Part shown: positions 10,471 to 22,700 of the stretch, piece by piece
Position numbering within the stretch: the first letter of the stretch is position 1
How the letters are laid out: the number at the start of each line of letters is the position of its first letter
NCBI GenBank assembly: GCA_904066235.2
Contig: CAJFCV020000005.1
Location: forward strand, 6,753,501-6,817,500
Origin: Bursaphelenchus xylophilus
Taxonomy: Eukaryota; Nematoda; Chromadorea; Rhabditida; Aphelenchoididae
Direction of reading: 5' to 3'
Length of the DNA: 64,000 nt
Program-made: the position numbers and the translations under genes
The notes under the pieces: generated by a model
Database searches by the model: none
What the model saw: the letters and a program-made list of their open reading frames with translations, nothing else
What the model was told of the DNA's origin: nothing

Positions 10471-11022
10471 CTGTAAATATTATATAAATACTGCATTCAT
10501 TGCGAGATATAACACATTTTTTGGGGCTTTGGTAGTTCAGCTCCCCACGAAAGGTAGTTCAAACCCCCACTGTTTTGCCCATTTCACACCCACCGTAATT
10601 AAAAAATTAGAATTATACAAAAAATGCAAATTAGAGTAAAATGACCCCAGGCGTTTTGTTTCAAAGCCCCAGTTACCGTCCAAATTCGTTTTTGTGGTTC
10701 AGGCAACGATGATCGTAGCCGAGAGAACCCAATCCCGAGTAGGCGCTTCAGATTGGGCGAGGGGGTTTATACTGGGTCCAGGGGGGCTGAACTGGGCTGG
10801 CGAGTTGTAGTACCTTAGTCCCCATTTTTTTGTTATAACAATCGACAATAAATTTTTGAAACAAAAAATTACCAACCATTGCCTAAAATACTTCAAAAAA
10901 CCCAATCGGTTCTTGGCTCTGCGTTTTATTTTTATTGGCAACCCTAATTTTCGCTTTGAGACTGGGAATTTTAGTCAGTGGGGGCCGATTGGGGGCCTGG
11001 CGGGGGCCCCCGGTCGAACCTA

Positions 11023-11512
11023 GTCCCGAAGCGAAAACCTTTCAAATTTTTTAAAAAATTTCCAAAAAAATCCTTTTTCCCTGTCCCGAAGCGAAAACCT
11101 TTCAAATTTTATTAAAATTTTCCAAAAAAATCCTTTTTCCCAGTCCCGAAGCGAAAACCTTTCAAAACTTTTAAAAATTTTCCAAAAAAATCATTTTTCC
11201 CAGTCCCGAAGCGAAAACCTTTCAAATTTTTTAAAAAATTTCCAAAAAAATCCTTTTTCCCTGTCCCGAAGCGAAAACCTTTCAAATTTTATTAAAATTT
11301 TCCAAAAAAAATCCTTTTTCCCAGTCCCGAAGCGAAAACTTTTGAAAATTTTACTAAAATTTTCCTAAAAAATCCTTTTCCCATTCCCGAAGCGAAAACC
11401 TTTCAAATTTTTTAAAAAATTTCCAAAAAAATCCTTTTTCCCAGTCCCGAAGCGAAAACATTTCAAATTTTATTAAAATTTTCCAAAAAAATCCTTTTCC
11501 CAGTCCCGAAGT
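11023..11512. repeat. Right 60-bp tandem array of element D (inverted)
   Basis: GTCCCGAAGCGAAAACCTTT recurs about every 60 bases from 11023. It is the reverse complement of the left array. The last units diverge slightly. Confidence 0.9.
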
Positions 11513-11516
11513 CCGC

Positions 11517-11645
11517 CCAGGTGCACTGTTCACCCAGGTGCACCGTTCGCCCAGGTGCACAGTTCAAAATGTGTCAGGTGCACCGTTCGCTCAGGTGCCC
11601 CGTTCAGCCAGGTGCACTGTTTGTTTCAGGTGCACTGTTCGGACA
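11517..11645. repeat. Right GTGCAC minisatellite of element D (inverted)
   Basis: CAGGTGCACTGTTC/CAGGTGCACCGTTCGC units form the mirror image of the left array, ending at GTTCGGAC. Confidence 0.75.
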
Positions 11646-11660
11646 CAACCGAAAATTGAT

Positions 11661-12646
11661 ACAGTTGACGCATACATCAATATCGAAAATATTTGATGGG
11701 GGACAAGGCTCGGTTTGCTTCGAAATAGAAGATTACGATAAGTACTAATAATGACAGATATACTCGTTGCAATTTTTAAGCTTTTTGATAGATTTTGTGA
11801 GATTTCACAGGCAAAGTCATGAAATTTAACCCCTTGGCTCGTGGCAAGTATAGTATTCGCGCATAGGTAAGTCAGAGTGGCCGATATTGACGAATAAAGT
11901 TTGTGTACTATTATTATCAAACAAAGCCTATTCTCAAGCATCCTTTTCAGGCAACATCCACGTATTATCCATGTTTACCAAAATTCATTAAATTTAATGT
12001 CCAAAAATGATATTTTTGTGGTATGTGCGCGTTGGTGTAAAATGGGTTTTCTACCAATTCCTATCAATATTGACAGTTCTGCTTTCATTCTGACATAAAA
12101 TAAGATTAGAAATGTTTCATCGTATAAAATGTCGCTAATTCTTCTTTGGACGTTTTTTTCTCCATTTGGGCAAGCCGTGTACAAAAAGGAAAAATTTTTT
12201 TTAAAATTACTAGTTAACACTACTGCATAAGCAAAATTGTAAAATTCAGAAAAAAATGGATACGATATTCGAAATCTGCGCCTTCGAAAACCTCCCCCTC
12301 CCCGCCCTCCTCTGTTTTTTTAGCGGACCTTTCCGCACAGCGGACCTTTCCGCGTAGCGGACCTTTCCGCACAGCGGACCTTTCCGTCCTTCGTGGTACA
12401 AAAGGCGTTTTTCAAAAATGTCCAAACCCGGGTTGCAACACAATGCCAAAAATTGTACCAACGGATACCAGGAAATATAATAGATAATTTGGAGTGCGAC
12501 AGACAAAAAACTTGACCCAATGAGCCATTTTTTCTTTATGCAAATTTTGGCAACACTTTCTCATAGAACGTTTCGTGCAAAAATGAGAGTTGTTGATTGC
12601 AAAGTGAGGTTATTCTATCATTTGGCTCGTTGGACTGGTCGTCAAG
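11661..12646. other. Intergenic, no supportable gene
   Basis: Mostly AT-rich sequence upstream of COX6B. It contains a 17-bp tandem repeat at 12322-12388 and an inverted copy (about 12160-12178) of a segment near 8399. Confidence 0.4.
12322..12388. repeat. 17-bp tandem repeat, each unit a small hairpin
   Basis: Four units of AGCGGACCTTTCCGCAC with small changes in the last bases. Each unit contains the inverted repeat GCGGA-CCTT-TCCGC. Confidence 0.8.
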
Positions 12647-13090
12647 ATGTCGTCGCTCACTGTTCCGAAGACTTTCTCCGAGCGTTTGGACAAGAAAACG
12701 GCGTTGAAGAAGCCACTGCGTAATCCGGAGTCTCCCGATTGGTTCTCGTAAGTCAGTTTGTATTTTCTTCTACTTTTAGGTGTTTATCATCTTCATAAAT
12801 TTAACGAAGACATTGCATTTACTTGTTTCAGTCGGAGCGTGAATGAGAAATCGAAGAGCGAGCTTGCCTGGGCGGCTCCATACGATGCCCGATTCCCTCA
12901 AGTACGCAAACAGCGTCAATGCTTCGCCTATTACGTCGATTTCCATCGTTGTCAAGAGCTGATGGGCAAGGATTACAAGCCCTGTGTGTTCTTCAAGAAC
13001 GTCTACTCAGACATCTGCCCCAAGTTCTGGGTTGCCAAATGGGAAGAACTCCGTTCCGATGGCCGTTTCCCCGCCCGTTTCGATCGCTAG
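12647..13090 (+). CDS. cox-6B: Cytochrome c oxidase subunit 6B (COX6B)
   Basis: Small intermembrane-space subunit of mitochondrial complex IV that bridges the two monomers. Exons 12647-12747 and 12832-13090 give 119 aa. The core WAAPYDARFPQVRKQRQCF is followed by the twin-Cys fold. The first pair is C-FAYYVDFHR-C (CX9C) and the second C-VFFKNVYSDI-C (CX10C), exactly as in COX6B. The tail reads KFWVAKWEELRSDGRFPARF, matching the family's W...E...G.FP ending. An N-terminal extension of about 45 residues precedes the core and is longer than in mammals. The ATG at 12647 is the first in frame and gives MSSLTVPKTFSERLDKK. The gene converges with the succinyl-CoA ligase gene. Confidence 0.95.
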
Positions 13091-13309
13091 AAGCATCGGT
13101 CTGATTTCTCGATATTGTACTAGGTCCGGAAATAAAATTTTATTCCTCTTACAGTATTTTTGACTGCGAAATGGTTTGATTGCGTAGTTCTACGACTGGG
13201 ATCGGCGTATTTTGTGGGGTAAAGTAATTGTGAACGTATTAGGTAATATGATAAATGTTTATTAATTAACTTGTTGCATGTTTAATTTATTTACACGTAT
13301 TTTCATGGA

Positions 13310-14840
13310 TTAGATCGTAGAGGTCCGTCTGACATGTTGATGAACCAAGCATCGCGCCATTTCAACGCCCAGATTGGCCGGTGATGCAACCACCGAGCAC
13401 CCAGCTTCCTTTAGTGCCGCGATCTTTTCCTTGGCTCCTCCTTTTCCGCCGGAAATAATAGCCCCGGCGTGTCCCATTCTTCGGCCTGGCGGGGCAGTTA
13501 ATCCAGCGATAAAAGTGACCACGGGCTTGGCATCGTCTCCATAGTTGTTTTCCTTCAAGAATTTGGCCGCTTCTTCTTCGGCTTGCCCTCCAATTTCTCC
13601 AATCATTACGATCCCTCGGGTTTGGGGATCCGCAATGAAGATCTGAAAAAATGATGACACAGGTTGCGGGCCAAAAAATTTTTTTGAGTCAGTATATTTT
13701 TACCATATCAAAAAAGATTAAACCCTTACTTTCAAACAATCAACAAAGTCAGTGCCATTGAATGGATCGCCTCCAATTCCGACTACCAATGTCTGCCCAA
13801 GCCCAACATCACTTGTCTGTTGAACGGCCTCATAGGTAAGAGTCCCCGATCTGGAGACAATTCCAATATATCCGGGCTTATGGATATCTCCAGGCATGAT
13901 TCCCATCTTGCATTGTTGAGGTTTAATGATGCCGGGACAGTTGGGACCAAGAAGACGGGTTTTGTTTTGCTTTAGAAGGCGGGATTTCACTCGGACCATG
14001 TCCTGGAAGTAATTTTAAGTTGAAATTAATAATCAGCCAGAAATTAGGTCCGCTCAATTTTTGGTATTTTGACTTTTTAAATTTTAAGCGTCCCTCGCAC
14101 TTGGTTCCATACCTAATTCAAGTACTCAAGCCCACAATCAGTTTCAATTGCACAGTTCGGGGGATTTTGTGACCTTCCATCAGAACCCTATCCCAACTTT
14201 TGCACTTTTCCGAGAAAACAAAATTCTTAAAATTTATGTCATAGGATAAACGACTAAACAGAAAAAATACATAGTACATATGTCTACATTCAAAAAGGGG
14301 ATTTTGTTTTTATAAACATGAAAACTCGCGATGTGAAACTTACAAGTTGCGGAATTCCTTCGGTAATGCATACCACAAGAGGGATTTCTGCGTCAATGGC
14401 TTCATTAATGGCGTCAGCGGCGAATGGAGCCGGGACGTAGATGATCGAAGCATCGGCTCCGGTCTTCTCACGGGCTTCCTAAGGATTTGAAATTTAAATT
14501 GTATCATACATACAGCAAAAAAGTATGCTGTTGCTACCCTCTATTCCCGCATATTACGCTACGTGACTCACCTTAGCCGTAGCAAACACTGGCTTTCCCA
14601 AATGCTGGCTGCCCGCTTTCTTCGGCGATACCCCTCCGACCACATTCGTTCCGTATTCAATCATTTGCATACCGTGGAAAGTCGCTTGCTTACCAGTTAT
14701 TCCTTGAATAATTACCTGAAGAATCGTTAAAGTTATTTAAAAACGATTCCGCTTACTTTAGTATCTTTGTTAATTTTGAGATGACTGTTGGTGGAAATGT
14801 ATAGCCTCCGGGCAAGAAGTGAAAATCGAGAGGCCGACAT
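13310..14840 (-). CDS. SUCLG1: Succinyl-CoA ligase, alpha subunit, mitochondrial (SUCLG1)
   Basis: TCA-cycle enzyme subunit that couples succinyl-CoA hydrolysis to ATP or GTP formation. Exons, 5' to 3': 14840-14757, 14715-14572, 14478-14344, 14002-13730 and 13642-13310; 322 aa, all phase 0. The N-terminus [16 protein letters not shown] is a basic, Ser-rich mitochondrial presequence. The CoA-binding fold shows [21 protein letters not shown] and GGVSPKKAG. The ligase domain shows [11 protein letters not shown] and [14 protein letters not shown]. The catalytic phospho-His lies in [20 protein letters not shown]. Length and order match the family and nothing is missing. Confidence 0.97.
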
Positions 14841-16405
14841 TTTGGCTTGTCTAAAATACGAGTCGAATCATAAGCAGACTTAAAACACGTTTTTTATAAG
14901 AGCCGATTAAAAGTAGTTGTATCCTCTCGTTATGGCAAGTGTAATTCAAAGAATGCTCTATAAATTAATTTGACTTTTTTGCGATCAAAAACCATCGGAA
15001 ATTTAAACATTTGTTGCTTTGAAGTAACAAATGTCATCATTTCAATAATTCTTTCAAAGTATTATATGAATAATTTTTGTAACCCCAACCTTAGAGCACG
15101 GTTCTGATAATGTAAACTTTACCAAAACAAGCAAACTGTTTGGGTGCCAACGAAGTACATCGTTCAGCAAAAAACTCTTTTCCAAAATTCTTCACCCATA
15201 AAACGAGACTCCTCCCCTTCGCCTCGTGGTTCGCATCAAAAAGTTCAATGAACGTTCCAAAGAACGATCAACTTTGTAGGAGAAACGGGTTGATTCTACG
15301 TGAAAAAGGAGGGATAAATCTGCAAAAAATGAAAATTAAAGACTCGAGATCAAGATTGCAACCTATTGGCCTAAAAGACGGTTCCTTGTAGCTCTAATAG
15401 ATCAGTATTTTTGGTATAAAAAAGAGCCACGAGGCCTTTGCGGTTGTTTTGAATCTTTAATATCGAAAACAGAAAAAAAGATCGCGGCTGATAGATAGAT
15501 ACCACTTCCATCGCCAAAACAGCCCGCGAACCGGAACAAAAGCACGTATTCGGAGGGAATTCGGCGTCCACAAGAAGAAAGTTCCATGCCCTTAGGGAGC
15601 CTTGGCCGTTCTTTTCTCGCAAAATTAAATCTGAAACACGTGGTCTTGCAGAGAGACAGAGTTCGAAAAGCAGATGTTTATACAGCAAGATGTAATAAGA
15701 GAGATTCATTAAATGTTTATAAAAAGGTGTTTTTCGATGAGAACGAAGACGGTAAAATTGGAGATTGTTGTTTATGGAAGGTCAGTCTTACTGCAAAGAT
15801 GCATTTTAAGTACTTGAACCGTTGGTTTTTTAGATAAGGTTAAAACAGAGTAAACTGTGGGTGTTTACAGAGATTTTCATCGAGTTCCAGACATACTTTG
15901 ACTTCCAAAAGTTATTCAAAGTAGTTAGAAGTAGTTACCGGAAAATTGCATAAGCTTGGAATGATTGAAAGACAGACATGAAACCTACCAAGTTAAAAAT
16001 AATTTTTGGTCAGTGAATGTCAAGAACCTAATGAAATCGTCGTTATCTGTCCATGCAAACTTCCAGTAATTATTTATTTCTTTGTCAACATCCTGATTAA
16101 AAGTTGATATGTTACCAGAAAACAATCTACTCTATGTTCTGTTTGTTCGTAAATAACTAATGAAATTTTTGCGTTGATGACGGGCCAAAGTACGAAAGCA
16201 GGAAGTTTGGGATGATACTGTATGATATACTGTCACACAACCGTTTCAAAAATTATTAAAAATAAAGAACTCAAATAGAAAATGCAAAAGGACAAGTGCA
16301 ATTTTACGGTAGTTTTGGCAATTGGCCGCTCTTCTCACTTTATTTTAGACGCCGAGCTCATTGTAAGCGGTTGTATTTCGTCTTGGCCCATCTCTGTTCT
16401 TCAAA
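14841..16405. other. Intergenic, no gene seen
   Basis: Between the start of SUCLG1 (leftward) and the start of the kinase (rightward). Several frames of 60-112 codons exist on both strands but overlap one another and have no family resemblance or splice partners. Promoters of both genes must lie here; no site is recognised. Confidence 0.5.
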
Positions 16406-17864
16406 ATGGGAGATGAGTTAGTGGAGTTCAAGATTGGCAAGGTTGTTTATTTATTTATTTTTTTTTGATGTTCTAGTCATCATTTTACATTGAAATTATA
16501 TACATCCTTTGCTTTCAGGTCGTATGTGGTCGATGGAAGGTCATGGAAAAGCTGGGTGCCGGAGGCTGTGGAGCGGTCTACGAAGTCGCCGATCCTAATC
16601 GCCTTCGATACAGAGCTGCATTAAAGGTAATTCGATTTAGACTCTGATACATTCGTGTCCAGTGAAAAATTTTTTTTATGGGTTACGGTTGATCTTAGGT
16701 CGAGTCGAACAACATTGAAGACGGGGGAGTGCTGAAGTTGGAAGCCGAAGTTCTGAAGAAGTTGAGTTCCCGGAAGAAGTGTATTCGCCTTCTGCACGCC
16801 GGGAAAAGGAAGTCTTATTCTTTCATTGTGATGACTTTATGCGGACCTGATCTGATGTTTCTCAAGAGGGTTGACACCGACAAAAAGTCCATGTTCAAGC
16901 ATTCTGACAATCGATTTTCTGTTGAAACTACAGTCCGCATTGGAGTCCACGCTCTTTATGCCATCAAACAGGTATAACAATTATGATGATTGATATAAAA
17001 GACAGATTTAGTTATTATTACTGTTGTGTATGGTTTACTGTGGATTCTTTACAGCTCCACGAGATTGGCTATGTCCATCGTGATGTCAAGCCGGGCAATA
17101 TGGTGATCGGAGTCAGCGGGTACGACACCCGGATTATCTTCATGATCGACTATGGAATGGTCAGATCCTTCATCATGCAGGGCCCTGATGGGAAGTTGAC
17201 CTTGAGAAAAGCGAGGAACAAGGTCCTTCTTCGAGGAACTCTCCGTTATTGCTCTCTTCAAGTTCATGAACGGAAAGAACAGGGTCGAGTGGACGATCTC
17301 TGGTCTCTGATGTACATGTTGGTCGAATTGTTGGTGGGTCTACCATGGTCCAAGGAGACAGAAGAATCGCCGTTGAAGGATATCAAGATGAACACTTCGT
17401 GCGAGAAGTTGTTTGAGAAATGCCCGCCGGAGTTCAACAAGATTACCGATCACCTCAAGGAGTTGACTTACGAAAAACGTCCTAATTATCGATTGATTTA
17501 TGATGCTGTAAGTTGATTTTAGATGGTTAGACATCTAGTAATTGTTAAGTAAAGTATAAAGTATTTAATTTTGTTATTTTCAGTTCACCTCCGCCATGAA
17601 ACGGCTGAATGTCAACTTCTCCATGCCCTACGATTGGGAAGAGAAGGTGGACACTGGGGACTTCTCCGCTTTGAGTATTACTGAAGGACGGACGGTCAAA
17701 AACAATAAGAAACCAACACGTAAGAACTTAGTTAGAAGGCGCATATTTGTCTGAACCAAACTGTTATGATTATAAAATGTCTTATTTCAGATGAAGAATA
17801 CGAATGGAAATGTTATCCCACCACCAACCCCAAGGCCTTTGATGAGAAAAGTTTGGAAATCTGA
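16406..17864 (+). CDS. CK1-group protein kinase, tau-tubulin-kinase-like (nematode expanded)
   Basis: Predicted 359-aa Ser/Thr kinase. Exons: 16406-16441, 16519-16626, 16699-16971, 17055-17507, 17584-17719 and 17791-17864. The Gly loop reads LGAGGCGAVYEV and the ATP lysine is in AALKVES. The catalytic loop is YVHRDVKPGNMVIG and the metal motif IDYGMVR (DYG in place of DFG). The CK1/TTBK signature follows: LLRGTLRYCSLQVHERKEQG, RVDDLWSLMYMLVELLVGLPW. All catalytic residues (K, D of HRD, N, D of DYG) are present, so it is probably active. Nematodes carry many such TTBK-like kinases, often germline expressed, but the substrate cannot be predicted. It ends tail to tail with the ShKT gene, 88 bases away. 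Confidence 0.93.
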
Positions 17865-17952
17865 TTGTGATCCCTTATACCTCCACTGATTACATTTTAT
17901 TTATTAAAGCGGATTACCCAAATGTACAGATAATGTAAAGTTCAGAGATTCA

Positions 17953-18213
17953 TCAGCATCTTCCACATGTAGCCCTACATTCTTTGTTGATTAGGGTCTG
18001 GTATTTGGCATCATTGCAGAACTTTCGCATCTTATCGCAGAATTGGCCTATAATTTTAGTCGATTATTAATATAAAAGTAAATTAGACAGCAATACAAAA
18101 AGTTTAATATTCAAACGTAAGTTACCACCTCGATCGACACAAGCTTCTTGGGCATCAATAACCATCAAAACTGCCATTAGGACCAGTAAGAAGAGGAGTG
18201 ATCGAGAAAACAT
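17953..18213 (-). CDS. Secreted single-domain ShKT peptide
   Basis: A 60-aa precursor from exons 18213-18126 and 18047-17953. It has a signal peptide (SRSLLFLLVLMAVLMVIDA) followed by one ShKT domain with six cysteines: ACVDRG, QFCDKMRKFC, NKECRATCGRC, ending at the last Cys plus stop. The spacing fits the ShK fold (C-x-D start, TC-x-x-C end). ShKT domains are very common in nematode secreted proteins. Some members act on ion channels while many are structural or enzyme-linked, so no activity is claimed. It is too short to stand out as an ORF because of the intron. Confidence 0.85.
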
Positions 18214-18900
18214 GGCGAAGGAAGACTGGGACACACAAAAACAAACTATCTATATAATGGACAAGCTCCTCAAACCGTCCGAATGACCGCGGGCTAAGGA
18301 AATTGGACCAGTGAAACGGAGAGCCGGTCGGAATGAGGCCAGCCGGCTCCCTCCGCCTTCTCCCAGCCCCCTTTTTCCTCCGATGATCCGTTTGCCTCGG
18401 GGCTTAAACGATTGTTTCGTCCCTAATAATAGACGCGCGCGGAAAAAGAGTATTGTAATGGACCGGTCAAACAAATTAATGACCCACAACTCGCGCAGCA
18501 GGAAGTAAAAAGACGGAAAAAAACTCCTCCGGGCAAGGTGACGTCGAGGACCCGCTGGAATGACCTGAATAAACAGTTTGCAATCAGGCCGGATGTAAGA
18601 GTAAATAGAGGACATAGAGGGTTAGTGAAGGCCGAGAGCTGAGGATAAAATTGAGAGGTCGTCAAATGCTATGAAACACATTTTCAGATCAATAACAATG
18701 GCAATTACGCTTGTAATTGAAGCCATATTCTTACGTAATCTCTGCTGTAAATTTTTTCTGCCTATAACGCGGGATCAGCGGAAATTTCTGCAATAAGTAA
18801 GCAGGAATTCAACAAACCTTTCTTTCTGCTTATTCTGAACGGAACTAAAAATCCGGTCACTTTGTTCTATTAATTTGTTAGCCGTTACCTCAAGTACGAA
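18214..18900. other. Intergenic, locally GC-rich, no gene seen
   Basis: 18290-18560 is richer in G+C than its surroundings and has overlapping frames on both strands without family resemblance or splice partners. It probably holds the promoters of the ShKT gene (leftward) and the next gene (rightward). Confidence 0.4.
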
Positions 18901-19762
18901 ATGTCATCGGTTTTTGTGAACGGTTTTAACTATGGGATTGAAAGAGCTGCTGCTTCAAGGGTAAGTACATACACATTTTGGATTCTTATATTAACATTTT
19001 TTTCTTTTCGAATTATATTTTTGAAGTAACTTTGTTTACCCGATTTTAGCAATTATCTTACGCCATCGTTGAAGCCAAAAGAAAGGCTGAAATGAATAAT
19101 TTGATGGTCGGATTGAAGAAGGCGATAGAAGATGTTCACACGGAGAACGTTGAAGCGATGGTTGAGGATTCTGAACTACTTGCATCGTGTAGCAAAGCCT
19201 TTAACACGGCCGAAGAAGTTTTGGGAAGGATTGAGCGTAAGTTTCTTTACCAATTTCTGTTGATTTTAGCACAAAACATTCTTAATCATTGTTTATGATT
19301 TTTCTTACCCTTGATTTTGCAGGTTGTCCTATGCATTTGTATGCTCCTCCACCAGTTTATCAGGTATATCCTACTTCGTATTATCAGCCATCACCGTATT
19401 ATCAGTCAGCACCTCAGGAATTTAATCAAGGTCATCCAATGATGGTGCCTTTGCGTCCACCTGTATTGCGACCAATCCCCCGGTTTCCACAACCCCAGCC
19501 CGAGGCGATGGTACTTTCTGATGGACGCAGGGCCCGGGTGATCGTTGTTCCCGCAAGGACAATGGCACCTATTCCTCGGCCAGTTCAAGTGGTGGCTCCA
19601 TTGAGACGGGAAGAACAATATAAGGAGCCAGTGGCACCAGTTGTCAACGCAAAGAAGAGGAAGATTTCTGATGAGAATGGAAGTGGATCCAAAAAGAAGC
19701 TGAAGATGGGAATGAAAATTAAGAATAATACATTTATTACTGACTATTTCAAAGCCAATTAA
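18901..19762 (+). CDS. Unrecognised proline-rich protein with nuclear-localisation-like C-terminus
   Basis: Family not recognised. Exons 18901-18960, 19050-19236 and 19323-19762 give 228 aa. The N-terminal third is acidic and helical (EAKRKAEMNNLMVGLKKAIE...). The middle is rich in Pro, Tyr and Gln (APPPVYQVYPTSYYQPSP), then LRPPVLRPIPRFPQPQPE. The C-terminus has two basic clusters, AKKRKIS and SKKKLKMGMK, that look like a bipartite nuclear signal. It could be a nuclear or RNA-associated protein, but no domain supports a function. Frame, splice phases and codon composition support a real gene. Confidence 0.7.
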
Positions 19763-22700
19763 CTTTTTTTTATTGTAAGTTTAATGTTATCTTTGTTGTG
19801 TTGTATTTATATATGTATAATTGATTGTTGAACTTTTGTCGGTTAGATAAATTTTATTAGCATAAAATATCGGTGACTCTTTGATAATAATTCATAAATG
19901 AGGGATGAGAAATGCGTGAAAGTCGTTCACCACTAATAGTAAGTTGTTTGCGATATATTATAAAAAGATAGCTGGATAATTTTTCTTAAATTTGTTTAAT
20001 ATACACCTCGGCTCATCTGCAACAAAGTTTGGATATGTATACTGGTCGCCAAAATTTTCTTTCCACCTGGATCTCGGGAACTGCCGGGCCTAGAACGTTG
20101 AAATTGGGCATAGAAATACTGTGGAACGGTCTAACACCATACCCAAAAAATCGTATCATTTGATGCACTTTCCATACACTTTTTTTGAAGAAGGCAAAAA
20201 ACCGGATGACAAAATTTGATATTGTATGGTATCAACAAAGTTTGTTGGAATGCGTCAAGAGCAGTAAGTTGAGCACTTCCCTCTTTTTTCTTACTGATTT
20301 TTGCACGCCTTCCTTCCTTTGTCATATAATTGCGACAAATTTCGTTATTCTTCCGTATTCAGCAAATGCCAATGGAAAAGCTTTGAGAAGTTCGGGTCGT
20401 CTTTAATAACCCAAGAAATATTCATGAGACGGCCCTAAGGGCGCCCATCTAAATGAAGTCACACTTTAATTAAAACACAATGAAAAAACTTTCGGGATCT
20501 GGCTTTTATGGCCCCAACTTTGAATCGAAGGCCCAGGGAATGGGTTGGGTAATGTTTGATACTCGTTTCCTCAAAAAAGTTTAATGTTCTGGACTAAAAT
20601 AAGGTCTTCGGGCCCAGTTTCTGGAAAACATTTAGTGGGGTAATCCGCGGGATATTTGTTTTTGTTTTCACACAGTAATCATTGGACCATTAACTGCAAG
20701 GACTTGAGTCTGGAACATCTGAAGTAAAAGTGCACAGCGAGTAAAAACGTCCTTATGTTATTTATGAGTCAGGTGATTTCCAAGTTTAAGAATATTGCGC
20801 AAACCACAGAGATGGCAAATCTCACGATATAATGTTTGTTAGACAGCCTCGGCAGTTTTGACAAATATTTAATGTTAAATCTTGCCGACAGATGACATAT
20901 TGTCATGTTCTCCCTCTCAATGGGTGGCATCTTCTGCGAAACGGAGATAAAGTTACTTAGGCCGACAAGAACTTCCTGATTGTACTTTCACCTTCCGCAT
21001 ACGTGTCTTTTTCCACTTGCCGTTTGAACTTACATCAGTTCTGAGATGTTTTCTGCGTCGTTTCCTTTGTGCCTTAAATTGAGACTTAAATTTGAATTTG
21101 TCTTTGAGATTTCTGGTACGGATGACCTCTCAACAGGCCCTAAGGGAATCGCCGTTTTGAAGATTTTCTTCAACACTGCGCTTCGTATGTACTCCCAGTG
21201 CTCGCAGACCAGGAAACATAAGACTGATTTGAGATATCGACGAGAGATTAGGGGCACATTTAAAAATGGCCACAAAGTGAGACGGAAACATTTTTTTAAA
21301 TTGTTTTACGGTATTGGGTTTGTCATAGTCTAGAACGATCTTATTTCAAAAATTGCTAAACAAGTCAACTAATTTATGAAAACAAGTCGCTGTGGCTGGT
21401 CAACTTTGCCCGTTACTCCGACCACCTTTACGTAAACATGGTGATTTGTGAGGCAACTTCCTGATGTCATCGATTGTATCATTCCCCCCAAGGTGTTCGG
21501 CAGCTAATCGATCACTACGAACTGCAAAAAAAAGCTATAAAAAAGGCGGATAATGAAAAGTTTGTTAAGTTGGTCGCAAATTAATTACCAGTAGGCAAAA
21601 AAGAAGCCGAAAGATGTCGACAGGTGAGAGGGCCGATAAAATCAAGGTGGTGGTGATATTAAGAGGGCCCGCTGATAAGACGAAATGCCGTTGGCCTCCG
21701 GGGAATAACAGACATAACTCTTCCCGGGCGCCACATGACCGTATTTTTAGACTCTAAGTAAAATTTCAAAAGATTTTTTCGATTTTTCGGCCCCGATTTT
21801 TTGGATATAAGAGGAAACAAGAAGCGGCCGAAAGTAATTGGTCTGCTCGATCATTTAATCGGCAAATTTGATCCCTAATGAGAGGGTGCTAAGCGTGATG
21901 GGATGCAATCCAATTCGATTTTTAGTCATTCTGGGTTGTTTCCAATACAAACCCTAGGTAAATATGATCAATTACAGTAGCCGCGTTTTGTATAATGCGC
22001 TCGTTTTGTCTATCTAAAGGTTCAAGGTGGCAATTCAGATGTAGTAATAGCATCAGAGATGTATATGATATTTGACCTTTAACTTTGGTCATCGCTCTCC
22101 ATGACCTTTCTTTTGTTATTCACGAAACACACGTAATAACAAGATGCTTCATGGAATTAAATTTTCGTGTTTTCAATATGACCATTGTGCCTCTATCAAG
22201 TCCCGTTTTCCTGCATTTTAAAGGATTCCCGGTGCTTAACCTAATTTTTGCACAAAAAACATTTTTCATCGGGATCCGACTTGCCCGTGATGAAGTATTT
22301 GTCAACAAAATAATGGCGTCTTCAGCCTTCGAATTCTTCCTCATTACCCTCTTCTACTATAATTATATTTCTTTTTTTTTTATTTTGTCAAAAGTTTGAT
22401 GTGTCAAATCCAAGATAACACGGTTCTTTGTTGTCTAATATGTAGAGAAAAAACATCATTCTTTGGGACCGATTCTCGAAATGTGGCCGAGTGGAAGAAA
22501 CGGTGAATGATTCCGGGTATGGTCCCATTGTTCGGGCAAAAAAAGATTGGCGGTTAAGTCAAGGTTTACGGAGTTTGCTTCTTCACTTCTTTGCGCCTTA
22601 GCTGAACGCTCAACGGGCTCGACTTCCAAAAATGGGCTTCCTAATTCGACCGGATATCACTTTAATTGAAAGTCGAAAGTTGGGGAAAGTATTTACTCTG

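Larger units (their letters stand above)
9600..11660. mobile_element. Element D: compound 2-kb palindrome of nested minisatellites
   Basis: Reading inwards, both arms show the same order in inverted orientation. First comes a GTGCACCTG-type array next to CCGAAC. Then follow about eight to nine copies of a 60-bp AT-rich unit containing TTTTCGCTTCGGGAC, and then a GC-rich GGCCCG tract. A 500-bp centre holds no gene. Exact outer ends and any target duplication could not be fixed. The design resembles FB/Galileo foldback elements, whose inverted repeats are themselves tandem arrays. Confidence 0.75.
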
